From NCBI RefSeq assembly GCF_900107775.1, contig NZ_FNRF01000002.1:685129-749128 (forward strand): a DNA stretch of 64,000 nucleotides, in the 5' to 3' direction. The position numbers and the translations under genes were made by a program. Positions 1-8,787 of this stretch are shown here, one piece after another (position 1 is the stretch's first letter; each line of letters begins with the position of its first letter). Under the pieces are notes generated by a model. That model saw nothing but the letters and a program-made list of their open reading frames with translations. It was not told the origin of the DNA and searched no databases. The stretch is from Xylanibacter ruminicola. Its GTDB lineage: Bacteria > Bacteroidota > Bacteroidia > Bacteroidales > Bacteroidaceae.

Positions 1-1
1 G

Positions 2-685
2 CCTCCTACAGTAGTTAACGCGGCATCAGGCTACGGTACAGGTCAGCTCCCCGATAAGGAGGGACAGATGTACCACTGCGAGGTGGATGATTTCTATCTC
101 ATCCCAACAGCCGAGGTACCTGTAACAAATATCTATCGCGACGTGATTCTCGACGAAAAGGATCTGCCTATCAAGAACTGTGCTTACACAGAGTGCTTCC
201 GTCGTGAGGCTGGCTCATACGGTAAAGACGTTCGCGGACTGAATCGTCTGCACGAGTTCTCGAAGATTGAGATTGTACGTATCGATAAGCCCGAGCACTC
301 AAAGGAGAGCCACAAGGAGATGCTGGAGCACGTTGAGGGCCTGCTCAAGAAGTTAGAGCTTCCCTATCGTATTCTGCTGCTTTGCGGTGGCGATCAGAGC
401 TTTACAAGCGCCATCTGCTACGACTTCGAGGTTTACTCAGAGGCTCAGGGACGCTGGCTCGAGGTTTCGAGTGTATCTAACTTCGATACCTATCAGGCTA
501 ACCGCTTGAAGTGCCGCTACCGTAACAGCGAGACCAAGAAGACCGAACTGTGCCACACACTGAACGGATCGGCTTTGGCTCTGCCTCGTATCGTGACTGC
601 CCTGCTGGAGAACAATCAGACCGAAAACGGTATCAAGATTCCAGCAGCACTCGTACCCTACATGGGTTGCGACATGATTGATTAA
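2..685 (+). CDS. serS: Seryl-tRNA synthetase, 3' part (5' end outside window)
   Basis: Charges tRNA-Ser with serine in the cytosol. The reading frame is open from base 2, so only the C-terminal catalytic part is present. Class II motif 2 is visible as CFRREAGSYGKDVRGLNRLH, and motif 3 as NGSALALPR near the end, followed by ALLENNQ. The upstream in-frame stretch ending in GTGQLPDKEGQM is the usual SerRS segment before the active site, so the ATG at 68 is internal and not a start. The gene ends 20 bp before the NfnAB-like gene. Family assignment is secure; nothing odd is visible in the part shown. Confidence 0.97.
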   Translation, partial: PPTVVNAASGYGTGQLPDKEGQMYHCEVDDFYLIPTAEVPVTNIYRDVILDEKDLPIKNCAYTECFRREAGSYGKDVRGLNRLHEFSKIEIVRIDKPEHSKESHKEMLEHVEGLLKKLELPYRILLLCGGDQSFTSAICYDFEVYSEAQGRWLEVSSVSNFDTYQANRLKCRYRNSETKKTELCHTLNGSALALPRIVTALLENNQTENGIKIPAALVPYMGCDMID

Positions 686-705
686 TCAACAACTTACAAA
701 TACTT

Positions 706-3084
706 ATGAACAAAATCGTTAGAAAAGAGCAGTTCTCCGAGAAAGTATTTCTCTTCGAGATCGAAGCTCCACTGATTGCAAAGAGCCGTAAAGCCGGTAA
801 CTTTGTGATCGTGCGCGTAGGCAAGAAGGGTGAGCGCATGCCGCTTACCATCGCTGGCGCAGACATCGAAAAGGGAACCATCACACTGGTTGTACAGATG
901 GTGGGACTCTCATCTAAGAAACTCTGTGCCCTGAATGTGGGCGACTATGTGACCGACGTGGTTGGTCCATTAGGTAACCCCACTAAGATTGAGAACTACG
1001 GCACCGTGGTTTGTGCAGGTGGTGGACTGGGCGTTGCTCCAATGCTGCCCATTATCCAGGCCCTGAAAGCTGCTGGTAACCGCGTGCTCTCAGTAATGGC
1101 TGGTCGTTCGAAAGACCTCATTATCCTTGAAGATAAGGTACGCGAGAGTTCTGACGAGGTAATTATTATGACCGATGATGGAAGCTACGGCGAAAAGGGC
1201 GTAGTAACCGTTGGTATCGAGAAGTTTATTGAGCAGGAGCCACACGTTGACAAGGTATTTGCCATCGGACCTCCAATCATGATGAAGTTCTCGAATCTCA
1301 CCGCACAGAAGCACAATATTCCTTGCGAGGTATCGCTCAACACCATTATGGTGGATGGAACTGGTATGTGCGGTGCTTGCCGACTCACCATCGGAGGCAA
1401 AACAAAGTTCGTATGTATCGACGGACCCGAGTTCGACGGTGCACTGGTAGACTGGGACGAGATGTTTAAGCGTATGGGCACTTTTAAGCGCGAGGAGCAG
1501 GAGGAACTGGCCCACTACGAGGAGCACTTAGACGAAGCCTCCCCCGCCCCCTCCAAAAAGAGGGGTGAAACAACCTCAGCAACTACTGAAGCTTCCCTCC
1601 CTTTGGAGGGGTTGGAGGAGGCCTCTATCGAGGTGCTGACCGACCGCAACGCCGCCTGGCGCGATGAGCTCAGAAAGAGCATGAAACCCAAGGAGCGCAC
1701 ACAGATTGAGCGCGTGATCATGCCCGAGCTCGACCCCGTTTATCGTGCTACCACACGTACCGAGGAAGTAAACATCGGTCTGACCAAGGAGATGGCTATG
1801 ACCGAGGCTAAGCGCTGTCTCGACTGCGCCAAGCCAACTTGTGTTGAGGGCTGTCCTGTAAACATCAATATCCCATCGTTCATCAAGAACATCGAGCGCG
1901 GTCAGTTCCTGGCTGCTGCCAAGGTGCTGAAGAACACCTCTGCCCTGCCCGCTGTGTGCGGACGTGTTTGTCCTCAGGAGAAGCAGTGTGAGAGCAAGTG
2001 TATCCACCTGAAGATGAATGAGCCCGCTGTAGCCATCGGCTATCTGGAGCGTTTCGCTGCTGACTTTGAGCGCGAGAGCGGCAACATCAGTCTGCCCGAG
2101 ATTGCACCAGCCAACGGTATGAAGATTGCCGTAGTAGGTTCAGGTCCTGCAGGACTGAGCTTTGCTGGCGACATGGTAAAGAAGGGCTACGATGTGTATG
2201 TGTTCGAGGCGCTGCACGAAATCGGCGGTGTGCTGAAGTACGGTATCCCCGAGTTCCGTCTGCCTAACAAGATTGTTGATGTAGAAATCGAGAATCTGGC
2301 CAAGATGGGCGTTCACTTCCAGACCGACGTGATTGTGGGTAAGACCATCAGCGTTGAGCAGCTTGAGGCTCAGGGCTTCAAGGGCATCTTCGTTGGTTCG
2401 GGTGCCGGACTGCCTAACTTCATGAATATCCCTGGTGAGAACAGTATCAACATCATGTCGTCGAACGAGTATCTTACTCGTGTGAACCTGATGGATGCTG
2501 CCAACCCAAAGACAGATACCCCACTGAACCCCGCCAAGAGCGTGCTCGTTGTGGGTGGTGGTAATACCGCTATGGACTCTTGTCGTACAGCCAAGCGTCT
2601 GGGTGCCGACGTAACATTGGTATATCGTCGTAGCGAGGTTGAGATGCCAGCCCGACTGGAAGAGGTGAAGCATGCTAAGGAAGAGGGCATTAAGTTCCTC
2701 ACCCTGCACAACCCTATCGAGTATATTGCCGATGAGACAGGTGCTGTTAAGCAGGCTGTTCTGCAGGTGATGGAGCTGGGCGAGCCCGATGCATCAGGTC
2801 GCCGCAGTCCTGTTCCCGTTGAGGGCAAGACCGTAACACTCGATGTTGATCAGGTGATTGTGGCCGTTGGCGTATCACCAAACCCACTGGTACCAAAGAG
2901 TATCGAGGGCTTGGAGCTGGGCCGCAAGAACACCATCGCTGTGAGCGAGGAGATGCAGTCGTCTCGTGCTGAGATCTTCGCTGGTGGCGACATCGTGCGT
3001 GGTGGCGCAACAGTCATCCTCGCTATGGGTGATGGCCGTCGTGCTGCATTGAACATGGATAAGCATCTGCGTGGAGAAGCTTAA
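706..3084 (+). CDS. NfnA-NfnB fusion (FNR-like subunit plus GltD-like NADPH oxidoreductase)
   Basis: A 792-residue flavoprotein. Residues 1 to about 275 resemble the NAD-binding subunit of dihydroorotate dehydrogenase B / NfnA, with a 2Fe-2S cluster motif GTGMCGACR. Residues about 335-792 resemble the small subunit of NADPH glutamate synthase / NfnB: cysteine clusters CLDCAKPTCVEGCP and VCGRVCPQEKQC, an FAD site GSGPAGLSFAGD and a pyridine nucleotide site VGGGNTAMDSC. In separate-subunit organisms NfnAB performs electron-bifurcating ferredoxin:NADP+ oxidoreduction; that role here is inference. Databases often label such fusions 'dihydroorotate dehydrogenase / glutamate synthase', which is probably misleading because no large glutamate synthase subunit is adjacent. 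The linker carries an inserted GC-rich repeat (1537-1622). Its 3' end overlaps the next gene by 14 bp. Confidence 0.9.
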   Translation: MNKIVRKEQFSEKVFLFEIEAPLIAKSRKAGNFVIVRVGKKGERMPLTIAGADIEKGTITLVVQMVGLSSKKLCALNVGDYVTDVVGPLGNPTKIENYGTVVCAGGGLGVAPMLPIIQALKAAGNRVLSVMAGRSKDLIILEDKVRESSDEVIIMTDDGSYGEKGVVTVGIEKFIEQEPHVDKVFAIGPPIMMKFSNLTAQKHNIPCEVSLNTIMVDGTGMCGACRLTIGGKTKFVCIDGPEFDGALVDWDEMFKRMGTFKREEQEELAHYEEHLDEASPAPSKKRGETTSATTEASLPLEGLEEASIEVLTDRNAAWRDELRKSMKPKERTQIERVIMPELDPVYRATTRTEEVNIGLTKEMAMTEAKRCLDCAKPTCVEGCPVNINIPSFIKNIERGQFLAAAKVLKNTSALPAVCGRVCPQEKQCESKCIHLKMNEPAVAIGYLERFAADFERESGNISLPEIAPANGMKIAVVGSGPAGLSFAGDMVKKGYDVYVFEALHEIGGVLKYGIPEFRLPNKIVDVEIENLAKMGVHFQTDVIVGKTISVEQLEAQGFKGIFVGSGAGLPNFMNIPGENSINIMSSNEYLTRVNLMDAANPKTDTPLNPAKSVLVVGGGNTAMDSCRTAKRLGADVTLVYRRSEVEMPARLEEVKHAKEEGIKFLTLHNPIEYIADETGAVKQAVLQVMELGEPDASGRRSPVPVEGKTVTLDVDQVIVAVGVSPNPLVPKSIEGLELGRKNTIAVSEEMQSSRAEIFAGGDIVRGGATVILAMGDGRRAALNMDKHLRGEA
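1537..1622. repeat. In-frame GC-rich inverted-repeat insertion in the NfnA-NfnB linker
   Basis: The left arm (1537-1565) starts GCCTCCCCCGCCCC and runs into CTCCAAAAAGAGGGG. The right arm (1596-1622) is an imperfect inverted copy, CCTCCCTTTGGAGGGG then TTGGAGGAGGC. The unit is in frame and adds a Pro/Ser/Glu-rich stretch at about residues 278-306, exactly between the two enzyme domains. It is clearly related to the repeat pair in the ABC permease gene at 31793-31981. Confidence 0.85.
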
Positions 3085-3850
3085 TCAAGATAAAGAGAGC
3101 CATCGCCTCTGGCATCGCCTCAATGAGCGTTTTGTCAAGGCGATGGCTACTTATCATCTGATAGAAGATGATGACCACATACTCGTGGGTCTATCGGGCG
3201 GTAAGGACTCGCTCCTATTGCTCGAAATGATGGCCAAGCGCTCGCGCATCCAGCATCCACGATTCAAGGTAGAGGCCTTGCACGTTAGGATGGCCAACAT
3301 CCACTACGAGACCGACACCAGCTACCTGCAGCAGTTCTGCGACAACCTGGGCGTAAAACTCCACGTGCTAACTACTAGCTTCGAGGTTGACGCTACAGCC
3401 GAATCGGAACCTACCGATGCTGCCCGTCGCCGCAAGCAGAAAACGCCCTGTTTCCTGTGCTCATGGAACCGCCGCAAGCAGATGTTTAATCTGGCGCAGG
3501 AGTTAGGTTGCAACAAGATTGCCTTAGGGCATCACCAGGACGACCTGCTGCATACGGCACTGATGAATCTCACCTTCCAAGGCAGATTCGACACCATGCC
3601 CGCCCTGCTCAGGATGCGCAAGATGCCACTCGCCATCATCCGTCCGCTGTGTATGATCGAAGAGAAAGACATCAAGCAGTACGCTGAGTTGCAGGGCTAT
3701 CAGAAACAGCAGAAACTCTGTCCGTACGAGACTCACTCGCATCGCGCCGACATCAAGCACATCTACGATGCTATCGAGCAGATGAACCCCGAAGCCCGCT
3801 ACAGCATGTGGAACGCGCTGAACACTGACAACAAACTAATAGAAGAATAA
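3071..3850 (+). CDS. TtcA/TilS-family PP-loop tRNA-modifying protein
   Basis: A 259-residue N-type ATP pyrophosphatase. The PP-loop signature SGGKDSLLLLE lies near residue 42, and a CxxC pair occurs in CFLCSWNRRKQ around residue 125, in the position where TtcA has a cysteine pair for its iron-sulfur cluster. LGHHQDD follows, as in TtcA/TilS proteins. TtcA makes 2-thiocytidine at tRNA position 32; the exact substrate here is inferred. The apparent start is GTG at 3071, inside the end of the preceding gene (14-bp overlap), which suggests coupled translation. The next gene begins 3 bp after the stop. Confidence 0.82.
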   Translation: MEKLNQDKESHRLWHRLNERFVKAMATYHLIEDDDHILVGLSGGKDSLLLLEMMAKRSRIQHPRFKVEALHVRMANIHYETDTSYLQQFCDNLGVKLHVLTTSFEVDATAESEPTDAARRRKQKTPCFLCSWNRRKQMFNLAQELGCNKIALGHHQDDLLHTALMNLTFQGRFDTMPALLRMRKMPLAIIRPLCMIEEKDIKQYAELQGYQKQQKLCPYETHSHRADIKHIYDAIEQMNPEARYSMWNALNTDNKLIEE

Positions 3851-3853
3851 GAT

Positions 3854-4984
3854 ATGAACCTGAGAAAAATTACGATACTCGCATTGGCCGTACTGCTATC
3901 GCTCCCGATGGCAGCACAGAAACGTAAACGTGTAAAGCCCAAAGCTAAACCCGTGCCTGTGATTGAAGAGCCACAGGAGGATCCACGCATCACCAACATG
4001 CGCGAGATGACACAGCAAATTGTGATCATCGACAGTATCGTAACCGATAAAGAGCAGTTCTTGGCTTCGATCCGACTCTCGTCAGAATCGGGTAAGCTGA
4101 TGCCTACGGGCACCTTCTTCAACAACCAACAGCAGGGTTGCCTTTACATCAACGAGATGGGCAACAAGGTGTACTTCAGTCAGCCTGTCGACACACTGCA
4201 ACAGCTCTTCACATCCGACAAACTGGGCAACGAATGGAGCCGTCCACAGCGCCTTACTGGTATCAGCGAGGGCATCAGCGAGGCCTCCTACCCCTTTATG
4301 CTTGCCGATGGCGTAACCTTCTACTTTGCCGGTAAGGGCGAAGAGAGTATTGGCGGCTACGACATCTTTGTAACGCGCTACGACTCGCGTAGCGGCTCGT
4401 TCCTGAAACCCGAGAATATCGGTATGCCTTTCAACTCTGAGGCCAACGACTACATGTACGCTATCGACGAAACCAACCGTATCGGTTATTTCGCCAGCGA
4501 TCGTCGCCAGCCTGAGGGCAAGGTATGTATCTATATCTTCGTGCCATCCGAAACACGTAAGACCTACGACGGCGCCGTGTATTCAGAAGAACAGATTCGT
4601 CACCTGGCCGATATCACCAGCATTGCTGATACCTGGGGCGACGGAACAGAACGCAAAGCCGCCCTCGAGCGTATCAAACAGAAATACGCCGCTGGCACAT
4701 CAGCCGAATCAACAAATAATAAAAGTAAAGCGGCAGTAAACCTCCTGTCGAAAGAGGCCAAATCGCTCTACCCAGAACTGGTGGAACAGCAGAGCAAGCT
4801 GGATACCGCCAACGCACGCTTGGCCCAATTGCGCCAGCAATATCACGCCGCCAACACCAACGGCCGAAAAGTGCTGAAGAACGAGATTCTGAAGCTCGAA
4901 GCCGAGGTTGTAGAGCTGAACGCCAACGTAAAACAGTTGGATAAAGCAATCCGTAATGCAGAAATTAAAAGTAAAATTCAATAA
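3854..4984 (+). CDS. Exported PD40 beta-propeller-repeat protein with C-terminal coiled coil
   Basis: A 376-residue protein with a signal peptide (MNLRKITILALAVLLSLPMA, then AQ). The middle carries PD40/WD40-like propeller strands of the sort found in Bacteroidota OmpA-type proteins, for example GGYDIFVTRYD followed by SEANDYMYAIDE and GYFASDRRQ. The C-terminal 80 or so residues (LVEQQSKLDTANARLAQL onward) are predicted by eye to form a long coiled coil. No OmpA peptidoglycan-binding domain is present. Probably periplasmic or outer-membrane associated; function unknown. It lies in a tight plus-strand run, 3 bp after the PP-loop gene and 12 bp before the phosphorylase. Confidence 0.75.
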   Translation: MNLRKITILALAVLLSLPMAAQKRKRVKPKAKPVPVIEEPQEDPRITNMREMTQQIVIIDSIVTDKEQFLASIRLSSESGKLMPTGTFFNNQQQGCLYINEMGNKVYFSQPVDTLQQLFTSDKLGNEWSRPQRLTGISEGISEASYPFMLADGVTFYFAGKGEESIGGYDIFVTRYDSRSGSFLKPENIGMPFNSEANDYMYAIDETNRIGYFASDRRQPEGKVCIYIFVPSETRKTYDGAVYSEEQIRHLADITSIADTWGDGTERKAALERIKQKYAAGTSAESTNNKSKAAVNLLSKEAKSLYPELVEQQSKLDTANARLAQLRQQYHAANTNGRKVLKNEILKLEAEVVELNANVKQLDKAIRNAEIKSKIQ

Positions 4985-4996
4985 TACATACAGTCT

Positions 4997-5869
4997 ATGA
5001 AGAAGAATTTTCCAGAATCAGAACTGATTATCAATGCCGATGGTTCATGTTTCCATCTGCATCTGAAGCCAGAACAGCTGGCCGACAAGGTGGTGCTGGT
5101 AGGCGATCCAGCCCGAGTAGACACCGTTGCAGCTCACTTCGACTCAAAGGAGTGCGAGGTTAGCAGCCGCGAGTTCCACACCATTACTGGTATGTATAAA
5201 GGCAAACGCATCACCGTACAGAGTCACGGTATCGGCTGTGACAATATTGATATCGTAGCCAACGAGCTCGACACGCTCGCCAACATCGATTATAACACCC
5301 GCGAGGAGAAAGCCGAGCATCGCACCCTCACCATGGTACGTATCGGTACCTGTGGCGGTTTGCAACCCAACACCCCTACCGGATGTTTCGTAGCAAGCGT
5401 AAAGAGCATTGGTTTTGATGGTTTGCTGAACTACTATGCCGACCGTAATAAGGTGTGCGACCTGAAGCTTGAAGAGGCCTTTAAGCAGCACATGAACTGG
5501 AACCCCATCAAGGGTGCCCCTTACGTATCGGTGGCCGATGCCGAGCTCATCGACCGCATTGCTAAAGACGATATGGTTCGCGGCTATACTATCTCGTGTG
5601 GTGGATTCTACGGTCCTCAGGGACGCGTGCTGCGCGCCAATATCGAGGATCCCAAGCAGAACGAGAAGATTGAGAGCTTTGAGTATGATGGCTTGAAGAT
5701 CTGCAACTTCGAGATGGAGTCATCAGCCCTCGCTGGTATGGCATCGCTGCTGGGTCATCGTGCTATGACCTGCTGCATGGTTATCGCCAACCGCTATGCC
5801 CAGAAGATGAACACCGAGTACAAGAACAGCATCGATACCCTTATCGAAAAAGTTCTCGACCGCATCTAA
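4997..5869 (+). CDS. udp: Uridine phosphorylase family nucleoside phosphorylase
   Basis: A 290-residue cytosolic enzyme of the NP-I phosphorylase family, which cleaves a pyrimidine nucleoside with phosphate to base and (deoxy)ribose-1-phosphate for salvage. Visible family features are the phosphate-binding GDPARVD near the N-terminus, SHGIGCDN, VRIGTCGGLQ in the core, and the nucleoside-binding NFEMESSALAGM near residue 240. Length fits the longer Bacteroidota form of uridine phosphorylase. The substrate (uridine rather than another nucleoside) is inferred from family resemblance. A short AT-rich heptad repeat separates it from mnmE. Confidence 0.88.
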   Translation: MKKNFPESELIINADGSCFHLHLKPEQLADKVVLVGDPARVDTVAAHFDSKECEVSSREFHTITGMYKGKRITVQSHGIGCDNIDIVANELDTLANIDYNTREEKAEHRTLTMVRIGTCGGLQPNTPTGCFVASVKSIGFDGLLNYYADRNKVCDLKLEEAFKQHMNWNPIKGAPYVSVADAELIDRIAKDDMVRGYTISCGGFYGPQGRVLRANIEDPKQNEKIESFEYDGLKICNFEMESSALAGMASLLGHRAMTCCMVIANRYAQKMNTEYKNSIDTLIEKVLDRI

Positions 5870-5870
5870 T

Positions 5871-5903
5871 GTTTAATCTTTAATGTTTAATGTTTAATCA
5901 TTA
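5871..5903. repeat. Short tandem TTTAATG-type spacer repeat
   Basis: The 33-bp gap between udp and mnmE consists almost entirely of repeats of TGTTTAA/TCTTTAA type and runs up to the mnmE start codon. Similar short-period spacers occur between the ABC exporter genes (32271-32296 and 33767-33789). No regulatory function can be read from it. Confidence 0.6.
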
Positions 5904-7247
5904 ATGAACGAAACAATTTGCGCACTCGCTACCGCCCCAGGCGGAGCAATAGGAATCATAAGAATCTCAGGTACTCAAACACTTGAGATTCTTTCTCGTG
6001 TATTTACCAAGGACCTCACACAAGCCCAGCCCAACACCATTCATTATGGGCATATTAAGAACGGCGAAGAGATTGTCGACGAGGTTCTGGTGAGCGTATT
6101 CCGCGCCCCCCACTCTTATACGGGCGAAGAGAGCGCAGAGATTTCATGTCACGGCTCGCGTTATATCCTGAACAAGGTGTTATCGCTGCTGATTGCCAAC
6201 GGTTGCCGCCAAGCTGGTCCGGGCGAGTTTACCCAGCGTGCCTATCTGAACGGCAAGATGGACCTCTCGCAGGCCGAAGCTGTAGCCGACCTGATAGCCT
6301 CTACCAATCAGGCTACTCATCAGATAGCTATGAGTCAGTTGCGCGGTCATTTTTCGTCCAAACTGGCCCAGTTGCGCGAACAGCTACTCAAGCTCACCTC
6401 ACTCTTAGAACTGGAGCTCGACTTCTCCGACCACGAAGATCTGGAGTTTGCCGACCGCAGCGAGCTGATGGATTTAACGAAAACGATTGACAATCACATC
6501 ACCCGATTAGCCAAGAGCTTTGAAACGGGCCAGGCACTTAAGCAAGGTATCCCTGTAGCCATTGTGGGCAAGACCAACGTGGGAAAATCCACCCTTCTGA
6601 ATCGTCTGTTAAAGGATGATCGCGCCATTGTGAGCGACATTCATGGTACCACCCGTGATACCATCGAGGACACCATCGACATTAATGGTATCACCTTCCG
6701 CTTTATCGATACGGCAGGTATCCGACAGACTCAGGACGAGGTAGAACAGATAGGTATTACCCGTACTTACGCTGCTATCGACAAGGCCCGCATCGTGCTT
6801 TGGCTGATTGATGCGGAGCCTTCGACAGAAGAATTTAACAACGTATTACAACGCACTGAAAGTAAGAAACTTATCGTTATCAAAAATAAAGCCGACAAGG
6901 CAGATAACAATAGTTACAATCTGTTAAATCGTCCATTTATCACCATCAGTGCTAAGTTTGGTACCGGTATTGAGGAGTTAGAGCAAGCCATCTACGAGGC
7001 AGCGAATATTCCAGCCCTAACCGAAAACGATATAATTGTTACCAACGCCCGTCATTACGACGCTTTGGTGCGTGCTCACGACAGCATCCAACGCGTTATC
7101 GACGGTCTCCAAATGCAACTTAGCGGAGACCTTCTGAGTGAAGATCTCCGCCAAGCCCTTGACACCCTCGCCGAAATTACCGGCGGTCAAATCACCCCCA
7201 ACGAAGTTTTAGGAAATATCTTTAAAAACTTCTGCGTGGGAAAGTGA
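5904..7247 (+). CDS. mnmE: tRNA uridine-5-carboxymethylaminomethyl modification GTPase MnmE
   Basis: A 447-residue GTPase that works with MnmG to modify the wobble uridine of certain tRNAs. The N-terminal folate-binding domain opens with TICALATAPGGAIGIIRISG. The G domain has G1 GKTNVGKST near residue 222, a GTTRD switch, DTAG and NKAD. The protein ends in the near-universal FCVGK, whose cysteine is catalytically important in the family. The nucleotide sequence of this tail, TTCTGCGTGGGAAAGTGA, is repeated downstream at about 19.0, 30.1 and 48.6 kb, marking the gene's 3' end as an integration site. The gene is intact, as expected when an incoming element restores the tail. Confidence 0.97.
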   Translation: MNETICALATAPGGAIGIIRISGTQTLEILSRVFTKDLTQAQPNTIHYGHIKNGEEIVDEVLVSVFRAPHSYTGEESAEISCHGSRYILNKVLSLLIANGCRQAGPGEFTQRAYLNGKMDLSQAEAVADLIASTNQATHQIAMSQLRGHFSSKLAQLREQLLKLTSLLELELDFSDHEDLEFADRSELMDLTKTIDNHITRLAKSFETGQALKQGIPVAIVGKTNVGKSTLLNRLLKDDRAIVSDIHGTTRDTIEDTIDINGITFRFIDTAGIRQTQDEVEQIGITRTYAAIDKARIVLWLIDAEPSTEEFNNVLQRTESKKLIVIKNKADKADNNSYNLLNRPFITISAKFGTGIEELEQAIYEAANIPALTENDIIVTNARHYDALVRAHDSIQRVIDGLQMQLSGDLLSEDLRQALDTLAEITGGQITPNEVLGNIFKNFCVGK

Positions 7248-7251
7248 TTTT
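7230..7251 (+). other. Attachment-like site 1 (3' end of mnmE)
   Basis: The core TTCTGCGTGGGAAAGTGA encodes Phe-Cys-Val-Gly-Lys-stop of mnmE. Bases 7231-7251 are identical to 48580-48600, so sites 1 and 4 form the outermost direct repeat, flanking all the accessory DNA. In Enterobacteria the trmE/mnmE 3' end is the known chromosomal site of the SGI1 island family. A role as attachment site here is inferred from the repeats. Confidence 0.75.
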
Positions 7252-7481
7252 TTGCAAAGAAAAGCATATTATCTGCAAATATAGCTCATAAATCGCATAA
7301 TTTCAGGCATTTAAAATTTCGCCCATTTTTGCAGATTTTTGATTTTTAACTTCGATATTTGCAGATTTTCGCCCATTTTGTCCCTCAGCTGTCCCCCGGG
7401 ATAGTCAAAAATAGCCGAGGGACAAAAATATCTCATAGGTGGTGATTTACATTTTTGCTTGTGATTCTAGAATAATAAAAA
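7248..7481. other. Left-end non-coding region of island A
   Basis: There is no gene here. An 11-bp perfect inverted repeat, TTTTGTCCCTC (7376-7386) and GAGGGACAAAA (7417-7427), frames a short GC-rich stretch. The motif ATATTTGCAGATTTT (7355-7369) recurs exactly at 19010-19024, next to the right end of the same island, and a variant TTTTTGCAGATTTTT lies at 7326-7340. The TGTCCCTC motif also recurs several times at the right end (18570-18973). These look like recombinase- or structural-protein-binding repeats belonging to the element. Confidence 0.6.
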
Positions 7482-8645
7482 CTACTTTTTGAATTGCCCC
7501 TTAGTCAATACTTTATTGACAAACATTGATGGTTGCCAACCATTGATTATTTTATCGCCAGCAAATCCATCTAAGCAAGTAAGTGCTCCACCTGCTATTG
7601 GGCCTATTATTGGTATCAACCCCGTAACAACTTGTGCTAAGGTCCTTATTCCCTTAACCCATAATTTGTTGCTATTTTGATTTTGTATAGCTTTATATAG
7701 TTCACCAGATATTGGTTGACCTTGTGGGATTTTCGAAAGCCACTCGCGAAATTTCACACTATCGTCGCAATTCAGGTTTTTTACCAATTCATTTGGGGAA
7801 ACCAAGCCATCTACGAAAGACTGCCCTGGAGATAAATAATCATTGGCTGTCATTTCATGAAAATGATCTATATTGTCTATAGTTTTGTCTACCTGTTTTA
7901 TACACTCATTTATTCGGAGCTTATACACTTCACTCCAACGCTGGTTCACCATCATTTCTGCCTGTAGCTCAGAGGCTAAATAACAATCCATATGGGTTTC
8001 ACCTAATGCCATTAGAATTGTAGAATATCCAAATGTACCAGAATATCCATTCTGTTGATGCATCTCATTCAATTCATTTATTCGAAGATTACCACCTATT
8101 TTATAAAATGTCATAAAGGAAGATACGGATGGGTCTGCCTTAATACGAATATCTTCAACATTCTGATAATTCGGATAATATTGTTTAATAAATACTTGTG
8201 TTACCTTCGACAATAAATGCTCATTTTCGACATCTTTATATAATGAATCATTTATCTCTTTGGGATAGCGATATTCTGACAAAACTTTTGAGAATCTGTC
8301 AGCAAATCTTTTGTTTTCTTTGAAATCCTTGCTTGTTTCTTTATGAAAATTAAATAGAAGTTCATCAATAGAACGGAAATTATGGCGAAACAAACCTACA
8401 GAATCAAACTCCCCATATTTGGAAGCACCTATGTGCTGGTCACAAGGGTGGACAATCAAACGCTTTGACGTTATTAATTCATAAAAAGAGTCTTCGCCAA
8501 ATACTGCAAGTAATTGCTTCAGTTCAAACTGAGAAATGACAACATGCACTTCGTTAAAGTAGAACATCATATCTACAATATCTGCTATGGATAGATATCG
8601 TTCTGCCACATTAGAACCTGACTTTATAAGAATCTTATTGAACAT
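7482..8645 (-). CDS. Unrecognised protein with hydrophobic glycine-rich C-terminal segment
   Basis: A 387-residue protein that I do not recognise. The first 300 residues look soluble and mixed alpha, with no catalytic motif I can name. Near the C-terminus is a hydrophobic, small-residue-rich stretch (TLAQVVTGLIPIIGPIAGG, then ALTCLDGFAGD) that could insert in a membrane or form a hairpin. It is the last gene of the minus-strand defence-like operon, 9 bp after a small reading frame. A membrane-acting effector working with the upstream PD-(D/E)xK protein is possible but only inferred from position and the hydrophobic end. AT-rich compared with the core genes. Confidence 0.6.
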   Translation of the reverse strand: MFNKILIKSGSNVAERYLSIADIVDMMFYFNEVHVVISQFELKQLLAVFGEDSFYELITSKRLIVHPCDQHIGASKYGEFDSVGLFRHNFRSIDELLFNFHKETSKDFKENKRFADRFSKVLSEYRYPKEINDSLYKDVENEHLLSKVTQVFIKQYYPNYQNVEDIRIKADPSVSSFMTFYKIGGNLRINELNEMHQQNGYSGTFGYSTILMALGETHMDCYLASELQAEMMVNQRWSEVYKLRINECIKQVDKTIDNIDHFHEMTANDYLSPGQSFVDGLVSPNELVKNLNCDDSVKFREWLSKIPQGQPISGELYKAIQNQNSNKLWVKGIRTLAQVVTGLIPIIGPIAGGALTCLDGFAGDKIINGWQPSMFVNKVLTKGQFKK

Positions 8646-8653
8646 GTCTATAC

Positions 8654-8779
8654 TTATTTATAATAATAACTTCGAATTACCCTATTAATCCTGCAGAAAT
8701 ACATTATCAATTGCTCAGCCACCTCCTGCAACTTCTGCGGAATCTGCTTAGCAAAAGATATTAAGAAAGCAGATATCAT
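8654..8779 (-). CDS. Small reading frame, possible relic of an AbiEii C-terminus
   Basis: A 41-codon frame between the PD-(D/E)xK gene and the 387-residue gene. Its middle, FAKQIPQKLQEVAEQLI, resembles the C-terminal end of the AbiEii protein in the same operon (LAKLNPNKLQEEKEKLI). It may be a leftover from an ancestral AbiEii gene that once occupied this position, or a genuine small protein. No independent evidence of translation can be seen. Confidence 0.35.
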   Translation of the reverse strand: MISAFLISFAKQIPQKLQEVAEQLIMYFCRINRVIRSYYYK

Positions 8780-8787
8780 CACTAATA

